Part shown: positions 53,055-61,579 of the stretch, piece by piece | How positions within the stretch are numbered: position 1 is the stretch's first letter | How the letters are laid out: each line of letters begins with the position of its first letter | Source of the DNA: Variovorax sp. WS11 | GTDB lineage: Bacteria; Pseudomonadota; Gammaproteobacteria; Burkholderiales; Burkholderiaceae_C | Reading direction: 5' to 3' | Assembly: GCF_010499245.1 (NCBI RefSeq) | Contig: NZ_JAAGOW010000001.1 | Location: 1,612,001 to 1,676,000 of the forward strand | DNA: 64,000 bases | Position numbers and translations under genes: made by a program | Notes under the pieces: generated by a model | What the model was told of the DNA's origin: nothing | What the model saw: only the letters and a program-made list of their open reading frames with translations | The model's database searches: none

Positions 53055-54170
53055 ATGGCTGAAGAACTCTTCATCGGCCTGATGTCCGGCACCTCGCTCG
53101 ACGGCGTCGACGGCGTCCTGGCCGACTTCTCCGGCGGGCGCATCGCCGTCCGCGCCCATGCGACGGCGAGCTTCCCGGTCTCGCTGCGCGCCGAGCTGAT
53201 GGCGCTCAACTCCCTCGGCGGCGACAACGAGCTGCACCGCGCCGCGCTGGCCGGCAATGGGCTCGCGCGGGTCTATGCGGGCGTGGTCGAGCAACTCCTT
53301 GCCGACACCGGCACCTCCCACGCGGCCGTGACCGCCATCGGCGCGCACGGGCAGACCGTGCGACACCGGCCCGGCGAATTCGACGACGTCGGCTACACCC
53401 TGCAGATCAACAATCCCTCGCTGGTCGCGGAGCTCACCGGCATCTGCGTGGTGGCCGATTTCCGCAGCCGCGACCTCGCGGCAGGAGGCCAGGGCGCCCC
53501 TCTGGTGCCGGGCTTCCATCGGGCGCTGTTCGCCCGCGGCGAGCAGGCCGTGGCGGTGCTCAACATCGGCGGCATCTCCAACCTGAGCCTGCTGCCGGCG
53601 GGCGAAGGCACGGTGCTGGGCTTCGACTGCGGCCCCGGCAACGCGCTGCTCGACCACTGGTGCCAGAGCCACATCGGCCAGCCCTTCGACACCGGCGGCC
53701 GCTGGGCCGCCACCGGTCGCGTGCTGCCCGACCTGCTTTCGCGCTGTCTGGCCGACGCCTACTTCGCCAAGTCGCCACCCAAGAGCACCGGCCGCGACCT
53801 GTTCAATCCAAGCTGGCTGGCCACGCGCCTGGGCGGCGCCGCAGCTCAGCCGGCCGACGTGCAGGCCACGCTGGCCGAGCTGACGGCCTTGGTCTGCGCC
53901 ACCGAGCTGCAGCGCCATGGCGAGGGCATCCGCCTGTTGATCGTCTGCGGCGGCGGCGCGCTCAACGACCACCTGATGACGCGCCTGCGCGCCCTGCTAC
54001 CCGCGATGCAGGTGCTCTCCTCGGCCGAGCGCGGCCTGCCGCCCCAGCAGGTCGAGGCGGCCGCCTTCGCCTGGCTGGCGCGCAGCACGATGCGCCGCGA
54101 ATCCGGCAACCTCGCGAGCGTCACGGGCGCGCGCGGGGCGCGCGTGCTGGGCGCGATCTACCCGGCCTGA
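53055..54170 (+). CDS. anmK: Anhydro-N-acetylmuramic acid kinase
   Basis: Phosphorylates and opens 1,6-anhydro-MurNAc in peptidoglycan recycling. 371 aa. The ATP/phosphate motif is FIGLMSGTSLDGVDGVL, followed by AIGAHGQTVRHRP, LNIGGISNLSLL, FDCGPGNALLDHW and CGGGALNDHLM. Complete. Its 3' end originally faced the MFS gene with only about a dozen bases between; an IS630 element now separates them. It begins 21 bases after the M23 gene. Confidence 0.97.
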   Translation: MAEELFIGLMSGTSLDGVDGVLADFSGGRIAVRAHATASFPVSLRAELMALNSLGGDNELHRAALAGNGLARVYAGVVEQLLADTGTSHAAVTAIGAHGQTVRHRPGEFDDVGYTLQINNPSLVAELTGICVVADFRSRDLAAGGQGAPLVPGFHRALFARGEQAVAVLNIGGISNLSLLPAGEGTVLGFDCGPGNALLDHWCQSHIGQPFDTGGRWAATGRVLPDLLSRCLADAYFAKSPPKSTGRDLFNPSWLATRLGGAAAQPADVQATLAELTALVCATELQRHGEGIRLLIVCGGGALNDHLMTRLRALLPAMQVLSSAERGLPPQQVEAAAFAWLARSTMRRESGNLASVTGARGARVLGAIYPA

Positions 54171-54184
54171 GTCGCCACGCTCTA

Positions 54185-54208
54185 GTACAACATCCTGTAA
54201 ATAGCTTT
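54185..54208 (+). repeat. Left terminal inverted repeat of the IS630 element
   Basis: Begins GTACAACATCCTG at 54185. Matches the right end at 21 of 24 positions (differences at positions 5, 12 and 19). Confidence 0.92.
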
Positions 54209-54241
54209 CATTGATATTGGATGTGAGGTAGTCTCGGGTGC

Positions 54242-55372
54242 ATGAGTCGAGGACGACAAGCGCAGGCGATCAAGCTGTCGCGAGAAGATCGCAAGACCCT
54301 TGAACTATTGACCCATCGAGGTACCGCCGAGCAGCGCCAAGTGGTTCGAGCGCAGATCGCGTTGATGTGCCACGCAGGGGCGTCGACGACGGCGATCTCA
54401 GAGGCAGTTGGCGTTTCAGTGCAGACCGTGTCTCATTGGCGCACTCGATTGGCCCGGCAAGGACTCAAGGGATTGGACGAGGTGGCACGGCCCGGACGAC
54501 CCCGGCGCATCGGCGCTTCGCAGCGGCTGGAGTTGCTGTCACTGGCGTGCGAGCCGGCTCAGACGCAGGGACGCGCTACACCGACGCTGGACGAATTGGT
54601 CGAGCGTGCTGTGGAGCGTGGCGTGGTCACGCAGATCAGCCGCAGCCACCTGCAACGCATTCTCCAGGCGGGCGACTTGCGACCTCACCGTGTGCGGCAG
54701 TGGCTGCACAGCCCGGACCCGCAGTTCCGCCAGAAGGTCAACGCGATCTGCGCGCTGTACCGTCAGGCACCCAAGGGATCGGTAGTGCTGTCGGTCGATG
54801 AGAAGACCGGGATCCAGGCCATCGAGCGCAAGTACGCGGACCGCGCACCGGCGCGCGGGCGTGCGCGGCGGCGCGAGTTCGAGTATGTCCGCCACGGCAC
54901 CCAAGCCTTCATCGCCGCCCTGGACGTGCATTCGGGGCGCGTGATGGGAAGTTGTACGGATCGGCGCACCCAAGCCGACCTCGTGGCCTTCATGGAACAG
55001 GTCGCGCTTTCTCATCCGAAGGGGCGAGTTCATATCGTGTGGGACAACCTCAACACCCACCGCGCGCAGGCCGTGTGGGACGACTTCAACGCCCGACACG
55101 ATCACCGGTTTGTCTTTCACTTCACGCCGCTGCATGCGAGCTGGGTCAACCAGATCGAGCTGCTGTTCGGCATCTATGCGCGCCGCGTCCTGCGCAACGC
55201 CAGTCATTCGTCCATCGCACAATTGCGCGAGCGCACCGAAGCCTTCATGGCGCAACGCAACCAGGCGCCCCAGCCGTTCAAATGGACATTCGCCGGCTTT
55301 GAGCTACAAACCGGCGAACCTCTGAGGTTCAAACACCATGCCAACGTTCGAAGTACAAAGAAGGGCCGCTGA
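54242..55372 (+). CDS. IS630-family transposase
   Basis: 376 residues. The N-terminal helix-turn-helix is STTAISEAVGVSVQTVSHWRTRLARQGLKGLDE, with a second HTH region (TPTLDELVERAVERGVVTQISRSHLQRIL). The DDE catalytic core has Asp186 (LSVDEKTGIQAIE), Asp268 (IVWDNLNTHRA) and Glu306 (ASWVNQIELLFGI). All three catalytic residues are there and the frame is unbroken, so the protein should be active. The start ATG lies 57 bases inside the left repeat. Confidence 0.95.
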   Translation: MSRGRQAQAIKLSREDRKTLELLTHRGTAEQRQVVRAQIALMCHAGASTTAISEAVGVSVQTVSHWRTRLARQGLKGLDEVARPGRPRRIGASQRLELLSLACEPAQTQGRATPTLDELVERAVERGVVTQISRSHLQRILQAGDLRPHRVRQWLHSPDPQFRQKVNAICALYRQAPKGSVVLSVDEKTGIQAIERKYADRAPARGRARRREFEYVRHGTQAFIAALDVHSGRVMGSCTDRRTQADLVAFMEQVALSHPKGRVHIVWDNLNTHRAQAVWDDFNARHDHRFVFHFTPLHASWVNQIELLFGIYARRVLRNASHSSIAQLRERTEAFMAQRNQAPQPFKWTFAGFELQTGEPLRFKHHANVRSTKKGR

Positions 55373-55652
55373 GCTCGAGCGCCAACTCGCCACGCTCACC
55401 GGTCATCAGCGCGCCCGCGTCAAGCCCTACGGCAAACATCTGCTGATCCAGATGCACAGAGATGGCGGTGACGACAATGACGACAGCTTTGACACTATCG
55501 CACGCCTCACCGAGCTCGCGCGCAACTCCTACTCAGCCGCATTCCGCAGCCACACCGGCCGATGGGAGCCCTTGCCCGCCATTGGGGACCTCGCCACGGT
55601 TGCCGACTTGGTTGTCTCTCTGCTCGGCCCATACTTCGAGCCTATTACGTAA
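55338..55652 (+). CDS. Second small ORF of the IS630 element, function unknown
   Basis: 104 residues, starting inside the transposase 3' end (35-base overlap) and ending two bases into the right terminal repeat. The first part is a basic helix (VQRRAAELERQLATLTGHQRARVKPYGKHLLIQMH), then an acidic run GGDDNDDSFD and a helical tail. The overlap and the position wholly within the repeats suggest a conserved partner of the transposase, not host cargo. I do not recognise a family. GAGG lies 10 or so bases upstream of the ATG. Confidence 0.7.
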   Translation: MPTFEVQRRAAELERQLATLTGHQRARVKPYGKHLLIQMHRDGGDDNDDSFDTIARLTELARNSYSAAFRSHTGRWEPLPAIGDLATVADLVVSLLGPYFEPIT

Positions 55653-55674
55653 AGCCATTTACGGGATGTCGTAC
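55651..55674 (-). repeat. Right terminal inverted repeat of the IS630 element
   Basis: Read inward on the minus strand it begins GTACGACATCCCG. Its outermost base (C at 55674 on the plus strand) supplies the third base of the MFS stop codon. Confidence 0.92.
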
Positions 55675-57095
55675 TAGTGCTGGCCCGAGACCTCGGGCTG
55701 GTCGGGCTGCACGGTCCGCGCATGCGGCGGCAGGTGCCAGAAGATCAGGGCCGAGGCCACGGTGATGAGGCCCATGGTCGCGAAGGTCGCCTGGAAGGCA
55801 TGCAGCGTCGCCAGGACGTTGTTGGCGCTGCCGAAGACCTCCGAGTAACCCGCGAGCACCGCGCTGGCAGCCGCCACGCCCAGGCTCATCGCCAGCATCT
55901 GCACCATCGACAGCAGACCATTGCCGCTGCTGGCCATGGCCTCGTCGAGGTCGCGCAAGGTCACGGTGTTCATCGCGGTGAACTGCAGCGAGTTGACCGC
56001 ACCGAAGGCCACAAGCTGCAGGATGTGCAGCACCACCGGCTGCGCCGGCGCGGACAGGCCGAACCTGGCCATCGTGAGCCCGACCAGCACGGTATTGACC
56101 ACCAGCACCCGCCGATAGCCGAAGCGCATGATCAGCGGCGTCGCCACCCGCTTCATCGCCATGCCGGCGAGCGCGATCGGCAGCATCATCAGCCCCGCCC
56201 TGAGCGGCGTGTAGCCCATCGAGACCTGCAGCAGCAGCGGGATCAGGAAGGGCATGCAGCTGCTGCCCAGGCGCGAGAACAGGTTGCCGAGCAGGCCGAT
56301 ACCGAGCGTCGGGATGCCGAAGAGCGAAGGGTCGAAAAGCGGGTCGGTGCGCCGCAGCGCATGCAGCCAGTAGGCGGCGATGCTGGCGAAGCCGAACACC
56401 AGCAGCAGCAGCACGCCGGCCTGCCGCAGGCCCAGCCCCGAGACGCCGTCGAGCGCCAGCGAAACCGCGACCATGCCGAAGGCCAGCAGGGCGTAGCCCA
56501 GGCTGTCGAAGCGCCGTTGCTGCACGGCCCGCAGATCCGGCATCAGCTTCAGTGTGGCGACGCAGCCCGCCAGCCCCACCGGCACGTTGATCAGGAAGAT
56601 CCAGTGCCAGGAGGCGTATTGCACCAGCCAGCCGCCCAGCGTGGGCCCGAGCAGCGGGCCGATCAGCCCCGGGATGGCCACGAAGCTCATGGCGGCCAGG
56701 AACTCCGCGCGCGGCACCGTGCGCAGCAGCGCCAGCCGCCCCACCGGCAGCAGCAGCGCACCACCCAGCCCCTGCAGCACCCGCGCGGCCACCAGCGGAC
56801 CGATGCTGCGCGACAGCGCGCAGGCGACCGAGCCGAGCACGAACAGCACGATCGCCGCGAAGAACACGTGCCGGGTGCCGAAGCGGTCGGCGATCCAGCC
56901 GGAGGCCGGGATCAGCATTGCCATCGTCAGCGAATAGGCCACCACCACCGACTGCATGCGCAGCGGGCTCTCGCCCAGGCTCGCGGCCATGGCCGGCAGG
57001 GCGGTGTTGATGATCGTGGCGTCCAGCGTCTGCATGAAGAAGCCGACCGCGACCAGCCACAGCAGGCTCTTGCGCGTGGAGACGGAGGTGCTCAT
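55674..57095 (-). CDS. mdtD: MdtD-like multidrug MFS transporter (DHA2 family)
   Basis: 473 residues with about 14 hydrophobic helices. Start region RKSLLWLVAVGFFMQTLDATIINTALPAMAASLGESPL and motif GWIADRFGTRHVFF match E. coli MdtD closely; motif C is in AIPGLIGPLLGPTLGGWLV. It is expected to export drugs by proton antiport. The stop codon TAG is formed by the IS630 target TA plus the end base of the IS; before insertion it was also TAG, so the protein is unchanged. In E. coli mdtD is in an RND operon; here it stands alone after erpA. Confidence 0.9.
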   Translation of the reverse strand: MSTSVSTRKSLLWLVAVGFFMQTLDATIINTALPAMAASLGESPLRMQSVVVAYSLTMAMLIPASGWIADRFGTRHVFFAAIVLFVLGSVACALSRSIGPLVAARVLQGLGGALLLPVGRLALLRTVPRAEFLAAMSFVAIPGLIGPLLGPTLGGWLVQYASWHWIFLINVPVGLAGCVATLKLMPDLRAVQQRRFDSLGYALLAFGMVAVSLALDGVSGLGLRQAGVLLLLVFGFASIAAYWLHALRRTDPLFDPSLFGIPTLGIGLLGNLFSRLGSSCMPFLIPLLLQVSMGYTPLRAGLMMLPIALAGMAMKRVATPLIMRFGYRRVLVVNTVLVGLTMARFGLSAPAQPVVLHILQLVAFGAVNSLQFTAMNTVTLRDLDEAMASSGNGLLSMVQMLAMSLGVAAASAVLAGYSEVFGSANNVLATLHAFQATFATMGLITVASALIFWHLPPHARTVQPDQPEVSGQH

Positions 57096-57115
57096 GGGGG
57101 GAAACGACAGGCAGC

Positions 57116-57138
57116 AAAAAGCCGCCCGAAGGCGGCTC
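57116..57138 (-). terminator. Intrinsic terminator after erpA
   Basis: On the minus strand GCCGCC and GGCGGC pair with a TTCG tetraloop, followed by TTTTT. It separates erpA from mdtD. Confidence 0.88.
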
Positions 57139-57158
57139 CTTGTCTGGCGCTCACGCCA

Positions 57159-57524
57159 TCAGGCCGAGAAGCTGGATCCGCAGCCGCAGGTGCTGGTGGC
57201 GTTGGGGTTCTTGATCACGAACTGGGCACCTTGCAGATCTTCCTTGTAGTCGATCTCGGCGCCGACCAGGTACTGGTAGCTCATGGCATCGATCAACAGG
57301 GACACGCCGTTCTTGGTCATGGTCGTGTCGTCCTCGTTGACGATCTCGTCGAAGGTGAACCCGTACTGGAAGCCCGAGCAGCCGCCGCCCTGAACGAAGA
57401 CGCGCAGCTTGAGGTCGGGATTGCCCTCTTCGGCGATCAGGTCAGCCACCTTGGCGGCTGCGCTGTCCGTGAAGACGATCGGGTCGGGCATCTGGGTTTG
57501 AACGTTTTCGGCAACGGCACTCAT
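57159..57524 (-). CDS. erpA: ErpA, A-type iron-sulfur cluster carrier
   Basis: Carries and inserts Fe-S clusters into target apoproteins. 121 aa. The three ligating cysteines are Cys49 ([13 protein letters not shown]) and Cys113/Cys115 (STCGCGSSF). ErpA rather than IscA is indicated by the wording [31 protein letters not shown] and by the usual link with anmK in this family. AGGAG precedes the ATG. Own terminator on each side. Confidence 0.94.
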   Translation of the reverse strand: MSAVAENVQTQMPDPIVFTDSAAAKVADLIAEEGNPDLKLRVFVQGGGCSGFQYGFTFDEIVNEDDTTMTKNGVSLLIDAMSYQYLVGAEIDYKEDLQGAQFVIKNPNATSTCGCGSSFSA

Positions 57525-57590
57525 GGAAAGAGGACTCCTGTGGAGAGGCCGAACGGGGCGGCCAACGGAAAGATGCTACTGCAATAACCA

Positions 57591-57615
57591 AAAAGCCGCC
57601 CGAGGGCGGCTTTTT
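57591..57615 (-). terminator. Intrinsic terminator of the rplM-rpsI operon
   Basis: GCCGCC and GGCGGC with a CGAG tetraloop, flanked by A-run and T-run, so it works in both directions; it lies 41 bases after the rpsI stop. Confidence 0.9.
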
Positions 57616-57655
57616 GGCAGTGCGAGCAATAAGCCCAAAGCAATCGGCGGACCGA

Positions 57656-58048
57656 TCAGCGCTTCGAGAACTGCTTGCGGCGGCGTGCAGAATGCAGGCC
57701 GACCTTCTTGCGCTCCACTTCGCGGGCGTCGCGGGTCACGAAGCCGGCCTGGCTCAGCACCGGCTTGAGCGATGCGTCGTAGTCGATCAGCGCGCGGGTG
57801 ATGCCGTGGCGCGTCGCGCCGGCCTGGCCCGATTCACCGCCGCCTGCCACGTTGACCATGATGTCGAAGGTCTCGACGTTGCCGGTCAGGAAGAGCGGTT
57901 GCTTGGCAATCATGATCGAGGTCTCGCGGCCGAAGTACTCGGTGATGTCCTTGCCATTGACCGTGACCTTGCCGGAGCCTTTTTTCAGAAACACGCGGGC
58001 GACGCTCGATTTGCGACGGCCGGTGCCATTGTTCCATTCACCAATCAT
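57656..58048 (-). CDS. rpsI: 30S ribosomal protein S9
   Basis: 130 aa, identical to the usual length. [27 protein letters not shown] at the N-terminus and the basic C-terminal tail [22 protein letters not shown], which reaches the P-site tRNA, are diagnostic. The ATG at 58048 has GGAG upstream; an ATG two codons earlier is less likely. Twelve bases after rplM. Confidence 0.98.
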   Translation of the reverse strand: MIGEWNNGTGRRKSSVARVFLKKGSGKVTVNGKDITEYFGRETSIMIAKQPLFLTGNVETFDIMVNVAGGGESGQAGATRHGITRALIDYDASLKPVLSQAGFVTRDAREVERKKVGLHSARRRKQFSKR

Positions 58049-58060
58049 TCTCAAGGCTCC

Positions 58061-58492
58061 TTAGAGTTCCAGCACTTTGGGCTGTTGGGCGGTATGCGGA
58101 TGCTCTGCACCGCCGTACACCTTGAGCTTCTTGATCATGGCGTAGCCCAGCGGACCCTTGGGCAGCATGCCCTTGACGGCCTTTTCCAGGGCGCGGCCCG
58201 GATGCTTGGCTTGCATGTCGCGGAAGTTGGTGGCCGTGATGCCGCCCGGGTAGCCCGAGTGGCGGTAGTACACCTTGTCAAGCGGCTTGGCGCCGGTGAC
58301 GCGCAGCTGGGCTGCGTTGATGATGACGATGAAGTCACCGGTATCGACGTGAGGCGTGTAAATGGCCTTGTGTTTGCCGCGCAAACGGAGAGCAACTTCG
58401 CTGGCTACTCGTCCGAGGACCTTGTCGGTCGCGTCAATCACAAACCACTCGTGCGTCACGTCAGCGGGCTTGGCGCTGAACGTTTTGGTCAT
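58061..58492 (-). CDS. rplM: 50S ribosomal protein L13
   Basis: 143 aa. Family blocks are [46 protein letters not shown] and [18 protein letters not shown], then [41 protein letters not shown] precedes the ATG. First gene of the rplM-rpsI operon, with a strong promoter and a leader of about 118 bases. Confidence 0.98.
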   Translation of the reverse strand: MTKTFSAKPADVTHEWFVIDATDKVLGRVASEVALRLRGKHKAIYTPHVDTGDFIVIINAAQLRVTGAKPLDKVYYRHSGYPGGITATNFRDMQAKHPGRALEKAVKGMLPKGPLGYAMIKKLKVYGGAEHPHTAQQPKVLEL

Positions 58493-58617
58493 GAGTTTTC
58501 CTTGGAAGGAAGTGGTTTGGTGGGCCCTTTTCCACGGTCGGTGTTCCTCTGACGGGAATCTCTTAGGTGGGGTGAAATGCTCCGCCGCGGGGCCGCTCGT
58601 TCGCTGCGAAGCTTGCC

Positions 58618-58647
58618 ATTATATGAAAAAAGAGAATGGGCAGGCAA
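58618..58647 (-). promoter_or_regulatory. Promoter of rplM-rpsI
   Basis: On the minus strand a -35 TTGCCT (58647-58642) and a perfect -10 TATAAT (58623-58618) are 18 bases apart. The -35 lies just beside the stop of the neighbouring protease gene. A leader of about 118 bases is left, long enough for L13-type autoregulation, but no specific structure can be named. Confidence 0.82.
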
Positions 58648-58661
58648 ATGGGCCGGCGGCG

Positions 58662-59906
58662 CTAGCGCAGGATGCGGACCAACTCTATCGACTCCCTGGT
58701 GCTGACCGGATTGTTGAACGCCCGGTGCTCGGCCTCGAAGCGCACGACGCGTCCGAGCTCGTTGGAGTACCAAGCCGTGGCATCGAAGCGTGTGCCGCTG
58801 GTGGCAGCCCCGGCGCCGGCCGCGGCATAGATCCAGCCCGTGTAGACGATCTGCAAGACCCGAATGTCGGCCCCATCGACGCGCATCGTCCGCTCGCCGA
58901 AGACCGTGGCATCCAGTTCATGGCGGTAGCGAGGTGCCGTGCTCCCCACGAAGTCCATGTGCCAGCGCATGCCCGGCTTCACGTCCTTGCGGCCCCAGCC
59001 GCCCGGCGGCGAGGAGGAATCGAACATGCCGCCGATCGGCGAAGTCACCGAGACCACTCGCCCATCCGCCTTTTCGACGCGTCCGCCCATGTTGAAGAAC
59101 AGCTCATCGCCCGTGATGCGATCCAGCCGATACACGACCGGCGACCGGTTGCCGGTGAGATGGTCGACGCGCACGTATTCGAGGGCATCGCCGGCGCGCA
59201 GCGGCTCGCCCGGCCTGCGCGCCTCTGCCGGCCTGCCCCCTGCGCCCTCCTCCAGGCGCGGCCGCCGGGCCAGCGCTGCCTGTGCGCGGGCAGGAATCTC
59301 TGCGACGAATTCGGCGGGCACGGCGAAGTTGAGGCTGCCCGCCTCGCGCGTGCCGAAGGTCGTGATGCCCAGCAGGCGCCCTTCGCTGTCGAACAGCCCG
59401 CCGCCGCTGGAGCCGGCAGAGATGGCAGCCGTGATCTGCAGCAGCTGGCCCTCATCGCCGCCGCGCAGGCCCGACAGGATGCCTTCGCTGAGCGTGTTCT
59501 CCAGCCCGCGCGGGCTGCCGATGGCGTAGACCCGTTGCCCGACCCGCGCCGAGCCCGCCGGCGCGATCGAGAGCGCTGGCTCGCGGAAATTGGCAACCTT
59601 GATCTGGCACAGATCCCGCTCCACATCGGGAAACTCGAGCGCGGCCCCGTAGCTCACGTTGTCCCGCCGGATCACCACGCTGCTCGCCTTGGCCAGCACA
59701 TGGCAGTTGGTGACCAGCCGGCCGGACCCCACCACCACGGCGCTGCCTCCGCGCAGGGGACGCTCCTGAGCGTCGAAGGTGCGCACGGTCCAGACACCGG
59801 GCGACACCTTGGCGAACAGCGCCTCGGGCTCCAGCGCCTGCGCGCTCCCCGCGGCGAGGGCGCCACCCAGCCACAGGGCGGCCCGGATCATGCTCGCGCG
59901 CGTCAC
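58662..59906 (-). CDS. Trypsin-like serine protease with an unknown C-terminal domain
   Basis: 414 residues; signal peptide about 1-24 (LGGALAAGSAQA). The chymotrypsin-fold triad is His69 (VTNCHVLA), Asp98 (VERDLCQIKV) and Ser167 (SAGSSGGGLFDSEG). There is no PDZ domain; residues 230-414 form a different beta-rich region (YRLDRITGDELFFNMGGRVE and onward). Similar to secreted HtrA-like proteases of the S1C type without regulators. Its ATG overlaps the lipoprotein gene stop (ATGA), which suggests that the two products act together. Confidence 0.85.
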   Translation of the reverse strand: MTRASMIRAALWLGGALAAGSAQALEPEALFAKVSPGVWTVRTFDAQERPLRGGSAVVVGSGRLVTNCHVLAKASSVVIRRDNVSYGAALEFPDVERDLCQIKVANFREPALSIAPAGSARVGQRVYAIGSPRGLENTLSEGILSGLRGGDEGQLLQITAAISAGSSGGGLFDSEGRLLGITTFGTREAGSLNFAVPAEFVAEIPARAQAALARRPRLEEGAGGRPAEARRPGEPLRAGDALEYVRVDHLTGNRSPVVYRLDRITGDELFFNMGGRVEKADGRVVSVTSPIGGMFDSSSPPGGWGRKDVKPGMRWHMDFVGSTAPRYRHELDATVFGERTMRVDGADIRVLQIVYTGWIYAAAGAGAATSGTRFDATAWYSNELGRVVRFEAEHRAFNNPVSTRESIELVRILR

Positions 59907-60586
59907 GGCTTTGCCGGCAGCAAGGCGTTGAGGTCGTCCATGGAGACCCGCGCCGGCGGCACAGCGCCCGGGCCGGGAGGCGGCGCCGCAGGCGCGCGCG
60001 CGACGGGCACGGGCTCGGGCGCCGGTTGCGGCGCCGGAGGAATGCGATCGGCAGTGCTTTCAGGCTCCTTCCTGGGTGCCGCAGCCGCGGGCGCCGCGGC
60101 GGCCACCTGGGTCGTGCCGAGCACGACGCCCGCCATGGCCTGATCGCCCTGCTGCGCACTCCGATCGAAGTAGCGCTGCTCGCCGAAGACCAGTTGCATC
60201 CAGCTCGGATAGTTGAAGCCCGACCCGTTGCCGGCATCGATGGCCACCCCGATCAGCCCGCCGATCAGGATATTGCCCACCATGCCCCCGTTCACGCGCG
60301 ACACCGCCTGTCCGCCCGCCGGGGCCTGCCCGGCCTGCGTGCAATGGATCGAGAGATTGCCGCCCGAACGCCGCACCGGCACGCTCTGGCCGGACAGCGC
60401 GAGCGCCTCGCCCTTGTCGTTGGCAACCTTGCATTCCGCGCCGTCGACCACCTGGCCACCGGGGGTGAGCGTCTCGATCTTGATCGATTGGGTGGTGCCG
60501 TGCGTGACGGAGGCGCAGCCCGTCAGAATAGACAGAACGCCCGCGCATGCGCACAGGCCCCAAAATCGCCAGTTGGCTCCTCGCAT
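59903..60586 (-). CDS. Predicted lipoprotein with glycine-zipper segment and Pro-rich tail
   Basis: 227 residues. The signal ends at the lipobox LTGC (Cys near 24). The mature part starts ASVTHGTTQSIKIETLTPGGQVVDGAECKV, a small beta domain resembling proteins with PEGA/DUF-type folds, followed by a Gly-rich hydrophobic stretch (GGMVGNILIGGLIGVAIDAG) and a long Ala/Pro-rich tail. First gene of a two-gene unit with the protease, probably a membrane-bound partner. The family cannot be named with confidence. Confidence 0.7.
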   Translation of the reverse strand: MRGANWRFWGLCACAGVLSILTGCASVTHGTTQSIKIETLTPGGQVVDGAECKVANDKGEALALSGQSVPVRRSGGNLSIHCTQAGQAPAGGQAVSRVNGGMVGNILIGGLIGVAIDAGNGSGFNYPSWMQLVFGEQRYFDRSAQQGDQAMAGVVLGTTQVAAAAPAAAAPRKEPESTADRIPPAPQPAPEPVPVARAPAAPPPGPGAVPPARVSMDDLNALLPAKP

Positions 60587-60664
60587 TCCTCGATCCCTCT
60601 GTTATTGGTTGTAACGGCGCGAGAGTCTAGCCGTAACCCGTTCTTCTTCCAGGCACTATTTCTC

Positions 60665-61567
60665 ATGTTCAGCTACCGCCACGCCTTCCATGCCGGCAAC
60701 CACGCCGACGTGCTCAAGCACACGGTGCTGATTGCCGCGCTCGAGCACTTGCTCGAGAAAGACACCGCCCTCACGGTGGTCGACACCCACGCCGGCGCCG
60801 GGCTGTACCGGCTCGATGGCGACTACGCCGGCACCAGCGGCGAAGCGGCCGAAGGGGTGCTGCGGCTGGTCTCCGAGACCCAGCCCCAGCCCGATGCGGC
60901 ACCGCTCGCCGACGCCCTGGCGCGCTACCTCGCGGTGGTGCGCGACTTCAATCCCAAGGGCGGCGCGCGCATCTACCCCGGCTCGCCCTTCATCGTGCAG
61001 CACCTGCTGCGCGACCACGACAAGCTCAAGCTCTTCGAGCTGCATCCCACCGATTCCCGCACGCTGAGCGCCAACATCGCCCAGTTGGAGGCCGGCCGCC
61101 GAATCGTTGTGCTGCACGAGGACGGCTTCGGCAGCGCCACCAAGTTCCTGCCGCCGCCCTCGCGCCGCGCGCTGGTGCTGTGCGACCCGAGCTACGAGAT
61201 AAAGAGCGACTACGGGCGCGTGCTCGACTTCGTGGCCGAGGCACTCAAGCGCTTCGCGACCGGCACCTACGCGATCTGGCATCCGATCATTCCGCGGCCC
61301 GAGTCGCACGACCTGCCGCGCCGCCTCAAGACGCTGGCCACCAAGGCCGGCAAGCCCTGGCTGCACGCAACGCTGACCGTCAAGTCGAGCAAGATCCTGA
61401 CCGACGCGACCGGCGCCACGCACCGGCCGGGGCTGCCCGCGAGCGGCATGTTCCTGATCAACCCGCCTTTCACGCTGAAGGCCCAGCTCGAGGCTGCCCT
61501 GCCGCAGATGGCGAAGCGCCTCGCGCAAGACCGCCACGCCGCCTTCTCGCTCGACCACGGCGGCTGA
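60665..61567 (+). CDS. rlmJ: 23S rRNA (adenine-2030-N6)-methyltransferase RlmJ
   Basis: 300 aa. Start MFSYRHAFHAGNHADVLKHTVLIAALEHL is diagnostic; the SAM region is TVVDTHAGAGLYRL, and the catalytic motif appears as CDPSYEIKSDYGRV (DPSY in place of DPPY). SGMFLINPPFTL near the C-terminus is conserved. The cytosolic enzyme methylates A2030 before ribosome assembly. Divergent from the lipoprotein-protease pair. Confidence 0.95.
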   Translation: MFSYRHAFHAGNHADVLKHTVLIAALEHLLEKDTALTVVDTHAGAGLYRLDGDYAGTSGEAAEGVLRLVSETQPQPDAAPLADALARYLAVVRDFNPKGGARIYPGSPFIVQHLLRDHDKLKLFELHPTDSRTLSANIAQLEAGRRIVVLHEDGFGSATKFLPPPSRRALVLCDPSYEIKSDYGRVLDFVAEALKRFATGTYAIWHPIIPRPESHDLPRRLKTLATKAGKPWLHATLTVKSSKILTDATGATHRPGLPASGMFLINPPFTLKAQLEAALPQMAKRLAQDRHAAFSLDHGG

Positions 61568-61579
61568 GCCACACCGGTC

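Larger units (their letters stand above)
54183..55676. mobile_element. Complete IS630-family insertion sequence with TA duplications
   Basis: Element proper 54185-55674 (1,490 bp), flanked by the TA target duplication at 54183-54184 and 55675-55676, as IS630/Tc1-type elements show. 24-bp terminal repeats match at 21 positions. It carries the transposase (54242-55372) and a second small ORF (55338-55652). Both ORFs and both ends appear intact, so it may still be active. The insertion falls between convergent anmK and the MFS gene, at the stop codon of the latter. Confidence 0.93.
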
